Assembly: GCA_015069615.1 (NCBI GenBank)
Contig: SVIF01000010.1
Location: 1 to 53,640 of the forward strand
DNA length: 53,640 bases
Direction: 5' to 3'
From: Clostridiales bacterium
GTDB taxonomy: Bacteria > Bacillota > Clostridia > Christensenellales > Borkfalkiaceae
Shown here: positions 43,311-52,000 of the stretch, in pieces
Numbering within the stretch: position 1 is the stretch's first letter
Layout: every line of letters starts with the position of its first letter
Made by a program: the position numbers and the translations under genes
Notes under the pieces: generated by a model
Told to the model about the DNA's origin: nothing
The model's input: only the letters and a program-made list of their open reading frames with translations
Database searches by the model: none

Positions 43311-43339
43311 ATTATAACATAAAATTTATGTATTGTAAA
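43311..43339 (-). promoter_or_regulatory. Promoter giving a probable leaderless transcript
   Basis: Minus strand TTTACA (43339-43334), a 17-bp spacer ending in TGT and TATAAT (43316-43311). The A of the ATG at 43304 is the seventh base after the -10 box. Confidence 0.8.
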
Positions 43340-43386
43340 GGGTTTTTGGTTTTTCCGTTCAAAATTCTAAAATTTCGTACAAAAAG

Positions 43387-43411
43387 GGCTTTCCCGTGGT
43401 TTGGGAAAGCC
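43387..43411 (-). terminator. Terminator of the flavoprotein pair
   Basis: GGCTTTCCC and GGGAAAGCC stem; five T follow on the minus strand. Confidence 0.85.
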
Positions 43412-43441
43412 TAAAACTACGATATTTCATCTTATAAAGCG

Positions 43442-44965
43442 TTAGTTTAAAAGGGCTTTTGCCACGTTTTGGGCAACGCGTATACCGTCCACCCCTGCGC
43501 TTACAATGCCCCCGGCATACCCGGCGCCTTCCCCCGCGGGGAATACCAAGGGATGCGAAAGGGATTGCAAATTTTCCCCGCGTAAGATACGGATGGGGGA
43601 GGAGGTGCGCGTTTCCACGCCCGTCAAAATTGCGTCCGGATGGGTAAAGCCAGAAAGTCGTTCGTTCATTTGCGTTAACCCGTGGCGCATAGCGTTAAAA
43701 AGGGGTTCGCCCAGCAAGGTAACGGGGTTTGCGAATTGCGTTTTTAAGGGGTAGGTGGGAAGGACTTCCCCAAAAGTGGAAGAAGTTTTTCCTTGTAGAA
43801 ATTCTTGCATACGGCATACGGGCGCGGCGTAGTTTCCGCCCCCTAATCTAAATGCGTGGCGTTCTAATTCGCGTTGGTAGTTTACCCCCGCCAAAACGCC
43901 CGAACCAAAGTCCTTTTCGTTCACTTGTACCACGATGGCACTGTTGGCGTTTTTGCCGTTTCTTAAATAGTTGCTCATACCGTTTACTGCCAAAGCGTTT
44001 TCTTCGGAAGCAGCAGCAACCACCACGCCACCTGGGCACATACAAAAGGAATAAATTCCTTTTTCCAATGCGTGTGCGGTTAGTTTATAATCCGCAGGGG
44101 GTAGTTTTTCCCCCATTTTTCCGTACTGTGCTTTTTGAATTGCAGATTGTAAATGTTCCACCCGCATACCTACGGCAAAGGGTTTTTGTTCCATAGCAAA
44201 ACCGCGGTTTAGTAGGGTGGAAAAGGTGTCCCTTGCGCTATGCCCGATTGCTAAAATTAAAGCGGAAACAGGATAGGACTTTTCCCCCGAATAAGCGGTT
44301 ACGCCCCCCTTTACAGTGCGTAAATCCGTAATGGGGGTGGAAAACAGTACGCTACCCCCAAGGGATAGGATTTCTTTGCGCATATTTTCCACCACGCGGG
44401 GCAAATTATCGCTACCCACGTGCGGTTTGTTTTCCCATAAAATTTCCTTGGGTGCACCATGGCGCACGAAGGTCTTTAAAACTTGTTTTACGTAGGGGGA
44501 ATGCGTTTGGGTGTTCAGTTTGCCGTCCGAAAAGGTGCCTGCGCCCCCTTCCCCGAACTGAATATTACTTTGGGTGTTTAACGCGCCCGTGCGATAAAAA
44601 CCTTCCACCGCTTTTTGTCTATCCGTAACGGATTCCCCGCGTTCAAACACGGTTACGGGAATCCCAGCGTAAAGTAAGGTTAGGGCGGCGAATAAGCCGC
44701 AAGGCCCTGCGCCCACAATGCCTACGGGGGGTAAATCCTTGCGTAAAGGCAATGGGGTAGGGGTGGGTTCTTCTATCATTCGCTCGCCCTTGCGGTACGC
44801 TTCTAAGGTAACCACGTAGGCAATATCATCCTTTTTTCGTGCGTCTAAACTACGCCTTAAAAGACGCAGTTCGCCTAGTTCACTTTGGGGAATCCGTAGT
44901 TTTTTTGCCACGGCGGCGGATAAGTTTGCCCCCACGGGAACGCGTAAATTTTCTATTCGTTTCAT
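43442..44965 (-). CDS. FAD-dependent dehydrogenase (COG2509 type)
   Basis: 507 residues. An N-terminal ferredoxin-like or S4-like domain (1-70: LSAAVAKKLRIPQSELGELR), then Rossmann motif GIVGAGPCGLFAA (about 83-95), FERG, the family block SNIQFGEGGAGTFSDGKLNT, and a C-terminal GEGAGYAGGIVSAGVDGIR closing the FAD site. Members are widespread in Bacillota with unknown substrate. It overlaps the upstream flavoprotein gene by 4 bp (ATGA). Confidence 0.85.
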   Translation of the reverse strand: MKRIENLRVPVGANLSAAVAKKLRIPQSELGELRLLRRSLDARKKDDIAYVVTLEAYRKGERMIEEPTPTPLPLRKDLPPVGIVGAGPCGLFAALTLLYAGIPVTVFERGESVTDRQKAVEGFYRTGALNTQSNIQFGEGGAGTFSDGKLNTQTHSPYVKQVLKTFVRHGAPKEILWENKPHVGSDNLPRVVENMRKEILSLGGSVLFSTPITDLRTVKGGVTAYSGEKSYPVSALILAIGHSARDTFSTLLNRGFAMEQKPFAVGMRVEHLQSAIQKAQYGKMGEKLPPADYKLTAHALEKGIYSFCMCPGGVVVAAASEENALAVNGMSNYLRNGKNANSAIVVQVNEKDFGSGVLAGVNYQRELERHAFRLGGGNYAAPVCRMQEFLQGKTSSTFGEVLPTYPLKTQFANPVTLLGEPLFNAMRHGLTQMNERLSGFTHPDAILTGVETRTSSPIRILRGENLQSLSHPLVFPAGEGAGYAGGIVSAGVDGIRVAQNVAKALLN

Positions 44966-46176
44966 AAGGGGTTCCCTGCCTTTTTACAGATGGCTTTTAC
45001 CACGGCAAGGGCGGAAGAAAACGCCCACTGTAAATTATATCCACCACAATCGCCGTCCACGTTCAATACTTCGCCCGCAAGGTAAAGGTTCGTGGCGCGT
45101 TTACTTTCCAAGGTTTCGGGGGTTACTTCACTTTCGGGTACGCCCCCCTTGGTTACTTGGCTTTGGGCAAAATTCGCCGTTCCTGTTAAAGGTAGGGGGA
45201 AGGCTTTTAAAACCTTTGCAAGGGCAAGAAAATCCGTTTCCTTTGCGCGGTCGGATTCCCCCGCGTTTTCGTGGCGCAAAATATTTTTTACTATTTGTTT
45301 GTGTAATACGGTGCAAAGCAGTTCGTAGTTCGTATGTAAGGGAAGGGCGCGGTATTTATTCCGTAAAAGTTCGGTAACTTTCGCTTGGGTTAGTTGGGGA
45401 AGAAAATCCACCGTAATGCGTCCGCAATCGGGTTTTTTAAGTCGCGCGGAAAGGCGGAAGGTTGCGTCTCCGCTAATTCCTGTGTCCGTAAATAAAACGT
45501 CCCCTGTTTCGGTGGCGGATTCCCCCGAAAGGGAAGCGTATACGCGTACGCCTTTTAAATTTTTGATATAACTCGTATCCGTTTTCAGTTGTACTAGGGA
45601 AGGGCGCGTGGGGGTTACGGTATGACCAAGCGTCTTTAATACGCTATAAAACGCGCCGTCCGTTCCCATGCCTTGCCCGCTTTTTCCGCCCGTTGCAACC
45701 AAAACGCCTTCCGCCGTATAAACCTTTCCGTTTTTTGCAGTAAGGGTAAAGCCGTTTGCCGTGGGGGTAATACCAACGATTTCCGTTTCGGTAATTTCTT
45801 TGCCACCGTTGTCTTCAAACGCTTTTCTAAGCATATCCAAAACCGAAGATGCTTGTTTGCCCATGGGGTAAACCCTACCCCGTTCGTCTGGGAAAAGGGA
45901 AATACCCACGCTTTCTAAACGTGCGGAAGTTTCTTTTCCACTTGCCACGCTAAAAACGCTTTCTGCTAAACGAATATCCCCGTGATAGTGCGAAAGGGAA
46001 AGGTCGGTATTCGTTAAATTTCCTTGCCCGTTCCCCGTGGCAAGTAATTTTTTACCCACGCGGTCCAGACGTTCCAAAATCGCCACGTTCCCATGGAATT
46101 TTTGGGCAAGCAACACCCCTGCGAATAATCCCGCGCTACCGCCACCGACAATCGCTACCTTAAAATCCGTTTGCAT
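44962..46176 (-). CDS. BaiN/YhiN-type flavoprotein (HI0933 family)
   Basis: 404 residues from the ATG at 46176 (MQTDFKVAIVGGG); an in-frame ATG at 46233 has no ribosome site. FAD motif VAIVGGGSAGLFAGVLLAQ, then ATGNGQGNLTN, the inserted substrate domain, GVPESEVTPETLESK and LYLAGEVLNVDGDCGGYNLQ near the C-terminus: all conserved in the HI0933/YhiN family. The clostridial BaiN is linked to bile-acid conversion, but most members are of unknown role. AAGGAG is 12 nt upstream. Confidence 0.85.
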   Translation of the reverse strand: MQTDFKVAIVGGGSAGLFAGVLLAQKFHGNVAILERLDRVGKKLLATGNGQGNLTNTDLSLSHYHGDIRLAESVFSVASGKETSARLESVGISLFPDERGRVYPMGKQASSVLDMLRKAFEDNGGKEITETEIVGITPTANGFTLTAKNGKVYTAEGVLVATGGKSGQGMGTDGAFYSVLKTLGHTVTPTRPSLVQLKTDTSYIKNLKGVRVYASLSGESATETGDVLFTDTGISGDATFRLSARLKKPDCGRITVDFLPQLTQAKVTELLRNKYRALPLHTNYELLCTVLHKQIVKNILRHENAGESDRAKETDFLALAKVLKAFPLPLTGTANFAQSQVTKGGVPESEVTPETLESKRATNLYLAGEVLNVDGDCGGYNLQWAFSSALAVVKAICKKAGNPL

Positions 46177-46254
46177 AAGCCCCCGTTTCTCCTTGTTTTT
46201 TTCTATTTTACCATATCTTTTAAAAAAAGACATCTAAAATGAAGCAAAAAGTTC

Positions 46255-46283
46255 TTGACATTCTACTTTTTTTTGATTACAAT
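46255..46283 (+). promoter_or_regulatory. Promoter of the DUF1508 gene
   Basis: TTGACA (46255-46260), a 17-bp spacer, TACAAT (46278-46283). Confidence 0.88.
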
Positions 46284-46333
46284 AAATATGGAATATATTT
46301 TTGCATATTCTATGAATATCACCCGAAGGAGAG

Positions 46334-47293
46334 ATGGAAGAAATGATGTTGGCAAATTTGTTGGCAAGCTTTATGCAAAACAACGCCATTTATTTGGTGG
46401 TTTTAGGGATTATCCTTGCATTGTTTGCAGGTGCTTTCGTTTTAGTATGGTTGTTTAAAGTCCTTTTCCCCAAAAAGGAAGCGGAAAGAAACGCAGAAGT
46501 AGCTGCGTTCCTTAAACAAGAATCTGAAGCTGAAGAACCCGTGGTTGAAGAAGTTAAGGAAGAACCCGTAGCTGAAGAACCCGTGGCCCAAGAAGTTAAG
46601 GAAGAACCCGTAGTTGAAGAACCCGCGGCCCAAGAAGTTAAGGAAGAACCCGTAGTAGAAGAACCCGCGGCCCAAGAAGTTAAGGAAGAACCCGTAGCTG
46701 AAGAACCCGCGGCCCAAGAAGTTAAGGAAGAACCCGTAGTAGAAGAACCTGCGGCCCAAGAAGTTAAGGAAGAAAAGAAAGCCCCCGCTAAAAAGCCCGC
46801 TGCTAAAAAAGCACCCGCTAAAAAACCTGCGGAAAAGAAAGCCCCCGCTAAAAAGCCCGCTGCTAAAAAGGCAGTTGTTGTTGCTACAGTGGCAAACGAC
46901 AAGGACGAAGTTGGTACGGGCGTAAACGGTAAGTGGAGAATTGAAAAGGAAGACGTAGGCTTTATTGCTTCCTTGTTTGCAAACAACGGTCAATTACTTT
47001 TGAATAGCGAAAGCTACACCACCTTCAAGGGTGCGGTAAAGGGAATTGACACCATTAAAAAGAACGCGGAAAGCGGTGTATTCCACGTTGTGGAAGATAA
47101 GAACGGCAGATACTTCTTCAAACTTCTTTCCAAGCAAAACCGCGTAATTTGCGTAGGCGCAACTTATGCAAGCAAGGACGGCTGTGAATCTGCAATTGAA
47201 TCGGTTAAAAACTTCTGCAAAACCGCCATTTTGGTATCGGTAGATCCCGATGAAGCGGCTAAGAAAGAAGCGGCTGCCGCAAATAAAGAATAA
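46334..47293 (+). CDS. Membrane-anchored polyampholyte protein with tandem DUF1508 domains
   Basis: 319 residues. One membrane helix (about 19-43: YLVVLGIILALFAGAFVLVW), then KVLFPKKEAER, implying a cytoplasmic C-terminus. Residues about 65-146 are acidic, with five 14-residue repeats of the type EVKEEPVxEEPxAQ. Residues about 148-180 are strongly basic (KKAPAKKPAA repeats, as in histone-H1-like tails). The C-terminal region has two DUF1508/YegP-like repeats: GKWRIEKEDVGFIASLFANN (about 197-245) and FHVVEDKNGRYFFKLLSKQN (about 247-295), then an Ala/Glu/Lys tail. DUF1508 function is unknown. AGGAGAG precedes the start; single gene between promoter and terminator. Confidence 0.75.
   Translation: MEEMMLANLLASFMQNNAIYLVVLGIILALFAGAFVLVWLFKVLFPKKEAERNAEVAAFLKQESEAEEPVVEEVKEEPVAEEPVAQEVKEEPVVEEPAAQEVKEEPVVEEPAAQEVKEEPVAEEPAAQEVKEEPVVEEPAAQEVKEEKKAPAKKPAAKKAPAKKPAEKKAPAKKPAAKKAVVVATVANDKDEVGTGVNGKWRIEKEDVGFIASLFANNGQLLLNSESYTTFKGAVKGIDTIKKNAESGVFHVVEDKNGRYFFKLLSKQNRVICVGATYASKDGCESAIESVKNFCKTAILVSVDPDEAAKKEAAAANKE
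46549..46758 (+). repeat. 42-bp acidic-repeat coding tract
   Basis: Five tandem 42-bp units (starts about 46549, 46591, 46633, 46675, 46717), then a broken sixth; each encodes E-V-K-E-E-P-V-[V/A]-E-E-P-[A/V]-A-Q. Confidence 0.92.
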
Positions 47294-47318
47294 TCCGTTA
47301 TCAGCGAATATTACGAAA

Positions 47319-47355
47319 AAAGGCGTTCCCGTTTTTGGGAACGCCTTTCTTTTTT
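47319..47355. terminator. Bidirectional terminator
   Basis: AAAGGCGTTCCC and GGGAACGCCTTT stem with T-runs on both strands, shared by the DUF1508 gene and the convergent helical-bundle gene. Confidence 0.92.
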
Positions 47356-47371
47356 GTTTGCACGGGTTTTC

Positions 47372-47806
47372 TTATAAATACTTTTTCAACCGTTCTAAAT
47401 GATCGGATTCTATATCGCGCAATTCTTCGGCAAGGCAAACAATCGTTTCGTCCACAATTTTTCCGTTTTCGGAAAGTAGCGTCATTACTTCGGTTAAGCC
47501 CATCGTGGTACCTTGAATCATCATATCCGCCACGTGTGAAGCGCTACCGTCCGTTAGAGTATTCATTTTAATACTGCCCCAAAGCATGGCTTTTTTAAAC
47601 ACGTTTGGCTCCTTGGGTTGAATTTCGCGCGAAAGCATTTCCTTAGCAAGTTTCCCCGCGTACGATTCGTACGCTTCGTACTCGCGCGAAAGTTCTTCCT
47701 TCATTGCGGGGTCGTCCGTTTCCTTACTTACGTAACTGATGGATTCTAACGCCGTGTGCGCGTTTTTATATAGGTTGTGTAAACAGTCTGCGTTTTTGCT
47801 TTGCAT
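47372..47806 (-). CDS. Helical-bundle protein, possibly ferritin-like
   Basis: 144 residues from the ATG at 47806 (AAGGAG 7 nt upstream; an in-frame ATG at 47857 has none). Four predicted amphipathic helices: CLHNLYKNAHTALESISYVS, EELSREYEAYESYAGKLA, SHVADMMIQGTTMGLTEVM and CLAEELRDIESDHLERLKKY. The length and the Glu/His spacing suggest a ferritin-like four-helix bundle, as seen in small Clostridia proteins, but no complete E-x-x-H metal pair was identified. Function not assigned. Confidence 0.6.
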   Translation of the reverse strand: MQSKNADCLHNLYKNAHTALESISYVSKETDDPAMKEELSREYEAYESYAGKLAKEMLSREIQPKEPNVFKKAMLWGSIKMNTLTDGSASHVADMMIQGTTMGLTEVMTLLSENGKIVDETIVCLAEELRDIESDHLERLKKYL

Positions 47807-47908
47807 TTTTTCGCTCCTTACTATGATTTCGGTATTCGGTATTTTCCCATGTTCCAAGGGAAATTATACGATAAAATTTAAAATTGAGCGAAAAGATATT
47901 AAAAAACG

Positions 47909-47938
47909 TTTGACTTTCGGTAAAAAAAGTCGTATTAT
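47909..47938 (+). promoter_or_regulatory. Promoter of rplU-rpmA
   Basis: TTGACT (47909-47914), an 18-bp spacer, TATTAT (47933-47938), about 95 nt before rplU. Confidence 0.8.
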
Positions 47939-47944
47939 TATTTG

Positions 47945-48028
47945 GAGCCGCTCTGGCGGGGCTATTTTAAGTATGCGCACGCGCATCGCCCTTAGCATTA
48001 GGCGAGACTGGGAAAGAGGAGGCAAAAA
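47945..48028 (+). promoter_or_regulatory. rplU leader, possibly an L21-type autoregulatory RNA
   Basis: The leader contains AGCC/GGCT, ATGCG/CGCAT and TCGCC/GGCGA stems before GAGGAGG. Bacillota often carry an L21 leader here; the match was judged by position and hairpins only, not by consensus. Confidence 0.4.
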
Positions 48029-48033
48029 ATCTT

Positions 48034-48345
48034 ATGTACGCGATTGTCAGAAACGGAAGTAAACAATACAAAGTGGAAGAAGGCAGCGTTGTAAAGTTCG
48101 AAAAGCTGGATGCAGCTGTGGGCGATACCGTTGAATTCGAAACCGTACTGTTTGCTGATGAAAACGGCGTTGTTGTTGGAACCCCCGTTGTGGAAAACGT
48201 TACCGTTAAAGGGGAAGTACTTGCGCAAGATAAGTTCAGAAAGGTTATTGTATACAAGTTCAAAGCCAAGAAGAACGAACGCAAAAAACAAGGTCACAGA
48301 CAACCTTTCACTGCAGTTAAGATCCTTTCGATTGCTGCAAAATAA
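48034..48345 (+). CDS. rplU: Ribosomal protein bL21
   Basis: 103 residues, standard length. MYAIVRNGSKQYKVEEGSVV, then DTVEFETVLF, and the C-terminal KFKAKKNERKKQGHRQPFTA with the conserved basic RNA-binding block. Binds 23S rRNA in the large subunit. GAGGAGG is the ribosome site. rpmA follows after 23 bp. Confidence 0.98.
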   Translation: MYAIVRNGSKQYKVEEGSVVKFEKLDAAVGDTVEFETVLFADENGVVVGTPVVENVTVKGEVLAQDKFRKVIVYKFKAKKNERKKQGHRQPFTAVKILSIAAK

Positions 48346-48368
48346 TTCTTTTTTAGGAGGAAAATAAA

Positions 48369-48641
48369 ATGTGGTTTTTAAGTTTATTTGCTCATAAAAA
48401 GGGTGGCGGTAGCACGAAGAACGGTCGTGACAGTCAGGCGAAACGTCTGGGCGTTAAGCGCGTTGACGGCCAAGCTGTTCTTGCAGGCAACATCCTTGTT
48501 AGACAAAGAGGCACCAAATTCCATCCCGGCAAAAACGTAGGTATCGGTAGCGACGATACGCTTTTTGCTATGATCGACGGGAAAGTGAAATTTGAAGTTG
48601 CTAAAAAAGGCAAAAAACAAGTTAGCGTTTATGCGGACTAA
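48369..48641 (+). CDS. rpmA: Ribosomal protein bL27 with N-terminal extension
   Basis: 90 residues. [20 protein letters not shown]: the first eight residues are an extension ending in L-F-A before HKKG, matching the Prp protease cleavage context known from Bacillota (L-x-x-F-A / S-or-H-K-K-G). The mature part has the usual [13 protein letters not shown] and [10 protein letters not shown]. The N-terminal arm reaches the peptidyl-transferase centre, so removal of the extension is essential in bacteria that have it. The prp gene normally lies between rplU and rpmA but is absent here. TTAGGAGG is the ribosome site. Confidence 0.97.
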   Translation: MWFLSLFAHKKGGGSTKNGRDSQAKRLGVKRVDGQAVLAGNILVRQRGTKFHPGKNVGIGSDDTLFAMIDGKVKFEVAKKGKKQVSVYAD

Positions 48642-48651
48642 TGAAAAGTAA

Positions 48652-48682
48652 AGCGGTGGGCAGAAGGCCCGCCGCTTTTTTT
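48652..48682 (+). terminator. Terminator of rplU-rpmA
   Basis: AGCGGTGGGC and GCCCGCCGCT stem followed by seven T. Confidence 0.92.
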
Positions 48683-48717
48683 CTTCGGCGGCTTATAAAC
48701 TACGTTTTGCGGTGTCA

Positions 48718-48868
48718 GCCTTTCGCCCTTAGGGGAATGCGTGAGATTCTCCGATTTGCCTGTCAAAGTGGGTAGGCGAAGAATGACAAGGAACCGTAGG
48801 GGCGAGCATTGCTCGTCCGGTTAGATTCTCCGTTAAGTCCATCAAAGCGGGTAGGCGAAGAATCGTCC
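48718..48868. repeat. Palindromic repeat cluster (REP-like), copy B
   Basis: Same module order as 33556-33790: GATTCTCCG ... CGAAGAATG, then GGGGCGAGCATTGCTCG (48799-48815), then GATTCTCCG ... CGAAGAATC. It fills the gap between rpmA and the surface gene's promoter. Confidence 0.85.
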
Positions 48869-48918
48869 TATTTTCGGCGGCTATTTTTATTTTCCTAGTT
48901 GTTTTTTTCAATTTGATA

Positions 48919-48948
48919 TTGACAAGATTACAAAAACTATGTTAAAAT
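48919..48948 (+). promoter_or_regulatory. Promoter of the right surface gene
   Basis: TTGACA (48919-48924), an 18-bp spacer, TAAAAT (48943-48948), about 97 nt before the ATG. Confidence 0.75.
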
Positions 48949-48972
48949 AAAATATAACTTTTATTTTTGCGC

Positions 48973-49012
48973 GCGTCCACGCGCAAGTACAAGCGCCCAT
49001 GCGCAAGTACAA
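48973..49012 (+). repeat. 20-bp tandem duplication in the surface gene leader
   Basis: Two 20-bp units (48973-48992 and 48993-49012) share GCGCAAGTACAA and differ at two positions. Confidence 0.9.
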
Positions 49013-49045
49013 TCAAATAAAAATAAAGAAATAAGGAGAAAAACA

Positions 49046-52000
49046 ATGGCAAAATCTAAAAAGATCGGCTTACAAGCGATTTTGTGCGCCGTAGCCCTTT
49101 GCTTCGTAACTTGCTTTGCCCTTTCTTTGCCCGCACGCGCGGCTGAAACGGGAACACAAATGCTTAGCGAAGCGGCTATGACCATTTCGTCCGCAACCCT
49201 TGCAGATAACGGCTGGGGAACGTGGGCAAACAGTGGGGACGGCGCAGTAGTCGATACCACCCAAAACTACGGTTCAGACGGAACCTATTCCATTAAAATT
49301 TCTTCCGCAGAACGTAACAATATAAATACGTATATTTACGCGGAAAACCTTACGGTTGGTAAAATTTACACCTTCTCGTTTGCAATGAAAACCGAAGGCG
49401 TATTCCACTACGGTGGGGATACGGGTGCGTATCTTGATTTTGGCCAACGCCCTGCTAGTACGGGAACGTATACTAAGGAGCATTCGTTAGGTTACGTATC
49501 TTCCCCCGCTACCGGTCAATATAACGAAATTGGGGATAACGATTGGAAAGTATTCACCAAAGAATTCGTGGCAACGGATAGCAGATACTATATTTGCGGT
49601 CGCCTTTGGGGTGGCTACGGTACGGTTTGGTACGATAACTTCTCGTTAATTGAACAACCCGAACCCGAAGGAAGCGCAGAAGGCACGGAAAAGATGCTTA
49701 GCGCAACCCGTACCATTTCTTCCGCAACCCTTTCGGAAAACAACTGGGCGGATTGGCCCAGCAGTACCACGGTTGTAGATACCACCACCAATTATGGTAA
49801 CGACGGCACCTATTCTTTGAAGCTTTCTTCCGAAACGCGCACCAACATGAACGTTAGCACGTACGTGGAAAATATGGTTGTTGGTAAAACCTACAAATTC
49901 TCGGTTGCGATTAAAACCGCAGGCGTATGGAACCACAGCGGTGGCACGGGCGCATATTTTGATTTTGGTCAAAGACCTAAGAGTACGAATACCTATAAGG
50001 AAGAATTCAGCATGGGGTACCGCACTTCCCCCCCCGCCGGTCAGTTTGCGGAAATTGGCGATCACGATTGGAAAGTGTTCACCCAAGAATTCGTTGCAAC
50101 GGATACCAGATATTATTTCTGCGCTCGCCTTTGGGGTGCGTACGGTACGGTTTGGTTTGATAACTTCTCTTTAATTGAATACGAAGGGCCTTCCTATAAC
50201 ACTAACTTTACGGACGGCACGGTAGCAAGCCAAGCTTCTTTCGATAGCGTTTGGAATAAGGGTTGGCTTCCTACGGGATCTTCCGCTTCCTTCTCTACCG
50301 AATCGCACACGAACGACGGCACGGGTTCCGTTTACGTGAAGAACGAAGGAACTACTTCTTCTTATAAAGGAACTACCGCAACCTTGGTGAAGGATGCAAA
50401 GTATAAAATTTCCGGGTGGATTAAGTACGCAAACCTTACCGTAACCACCAACAACGGCAACGGTGGTCCGTGGTGGTCGTTTGGCGACGTATACGGGGGT
50501 TCGTTTGGCGCAATTAGCAACAAATCCGCGCCCGCTAATATGGATTGGACGTACTATGAAAACTACTACACCGCGCCCGAAACGGATACGTATATTTTGA
50601 ACTGCCGCTTATGGGGTTGCTACGGGGAAGCGTGGTTCGACGATATGAAGATCGAACTGGTAGAAAAGGTTGACCCCGAAATTACCAAGCACTGGGTAGC
50701 GGAAGACGTAATCACCCCCCCCACGGATGGCTTTACCATTCTTGCCATGGGGGATACCCAAGGTACGGTTGCACACTCTCAAGCAGATTATCTTGCTTCT
50801 TACGATAAAATCGCAGCCTTAAAAGATGTTTGGAACATTCAATACTTAATTGAACTTGGCGATATCGTAGATAGCCCCGTTTCGGCGCAATGGAATGGTG
50901 CGCAAACCGCGCACGAAACGTTGGATGCGGTAGGCTTAAAGTACGCTTTATCCCCCGGTAACCACGACTACGAAGGGTTAATCGGCTTGGCTTCGGGCGT
51001 AAAAGTACCCCGCGATTCTTCGGGCTTTAACGCAACTTTCCCCGCTTCTAAGTACACCCAATTGTACGGAACCGAAAACTTCGGTTTGTTTGAAGAAGGG
51101 AAGATGGATAACACCTTCCATAAATTCACCTATGGTGGCAAGAGGTATATGATTCTTGCGTTGGAATACGGTATTCGCGAGGAAACCGCGGCTTGGGCAA
51201 AGGCGCTTTGCGATGCAAACCCCGATTACCAAGTTATCGTTACCACGCACTGCCAAGTAAACGCGCACGGTCAGTTCCAGGACGACACCACCGCGCACTT
51301 AACGGATGCAAAATCTCCCCAATGGGTTTGGGATAACTTCGTGAAACTTTGCCCCAACGTAACCCACTTATTATCCGGTCACTTCGTTTCTTACGGCGTA
51401 ACCACTCGCGTTTTGTATAATGATGCAGGCTTGCCCGTAACCACCATGAAGATTGACCCCCAAAACAACTGGCCCGATTCCATGGGTGTGTTCTTGCACT
51501 TTGCGGATGACGGTACCGTATCCTATTATTACTATTCGCCCACGCGTGATAAGTTCTACAACGGTAGCAACTTTGCTTCTACCCCCAAAACGAATGCCAA
51601 TAAGGAATTCACCTTGGATAAGGGCAAAACTTTGGACGTAAACACGCTGTACGCTTACGAACAATTGGATGGCGGCGAAATTCAATCCGTAACTTACGAA
51701 TCTTCGGATAGCGCGATTGCTTCGGTGGATGCAAACGGCGTAATTACCGCAAAAGCGCCCGGCACTGCAACCATCACGGTAAAAATGAAAACGTGGCAAT
51801 CCGTTTACGCGGAACAAGTGGGCCCCTTAACCATTTATCAATTCCCCGTAACCGTGCAAGATATCGTAACCGTAAACTTCGTTACGGGTACGGATGCGGT
51901 TGTTCCCCCGCAAACGATTTCGAAGGGATCCACGTTAACGCAACCTGCAGATCTCACCCGTGAACATTATGAATTCAAGGGTTGGTACGCAACCAAAACG

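Noticed and set aside
46390-46993. Minus-strand ORFs rich in Gly/Phe or Ala/Ser opposite the acidic repeat
   Set aside because: Antisense of the 42-bp repeats; no ribosome site.
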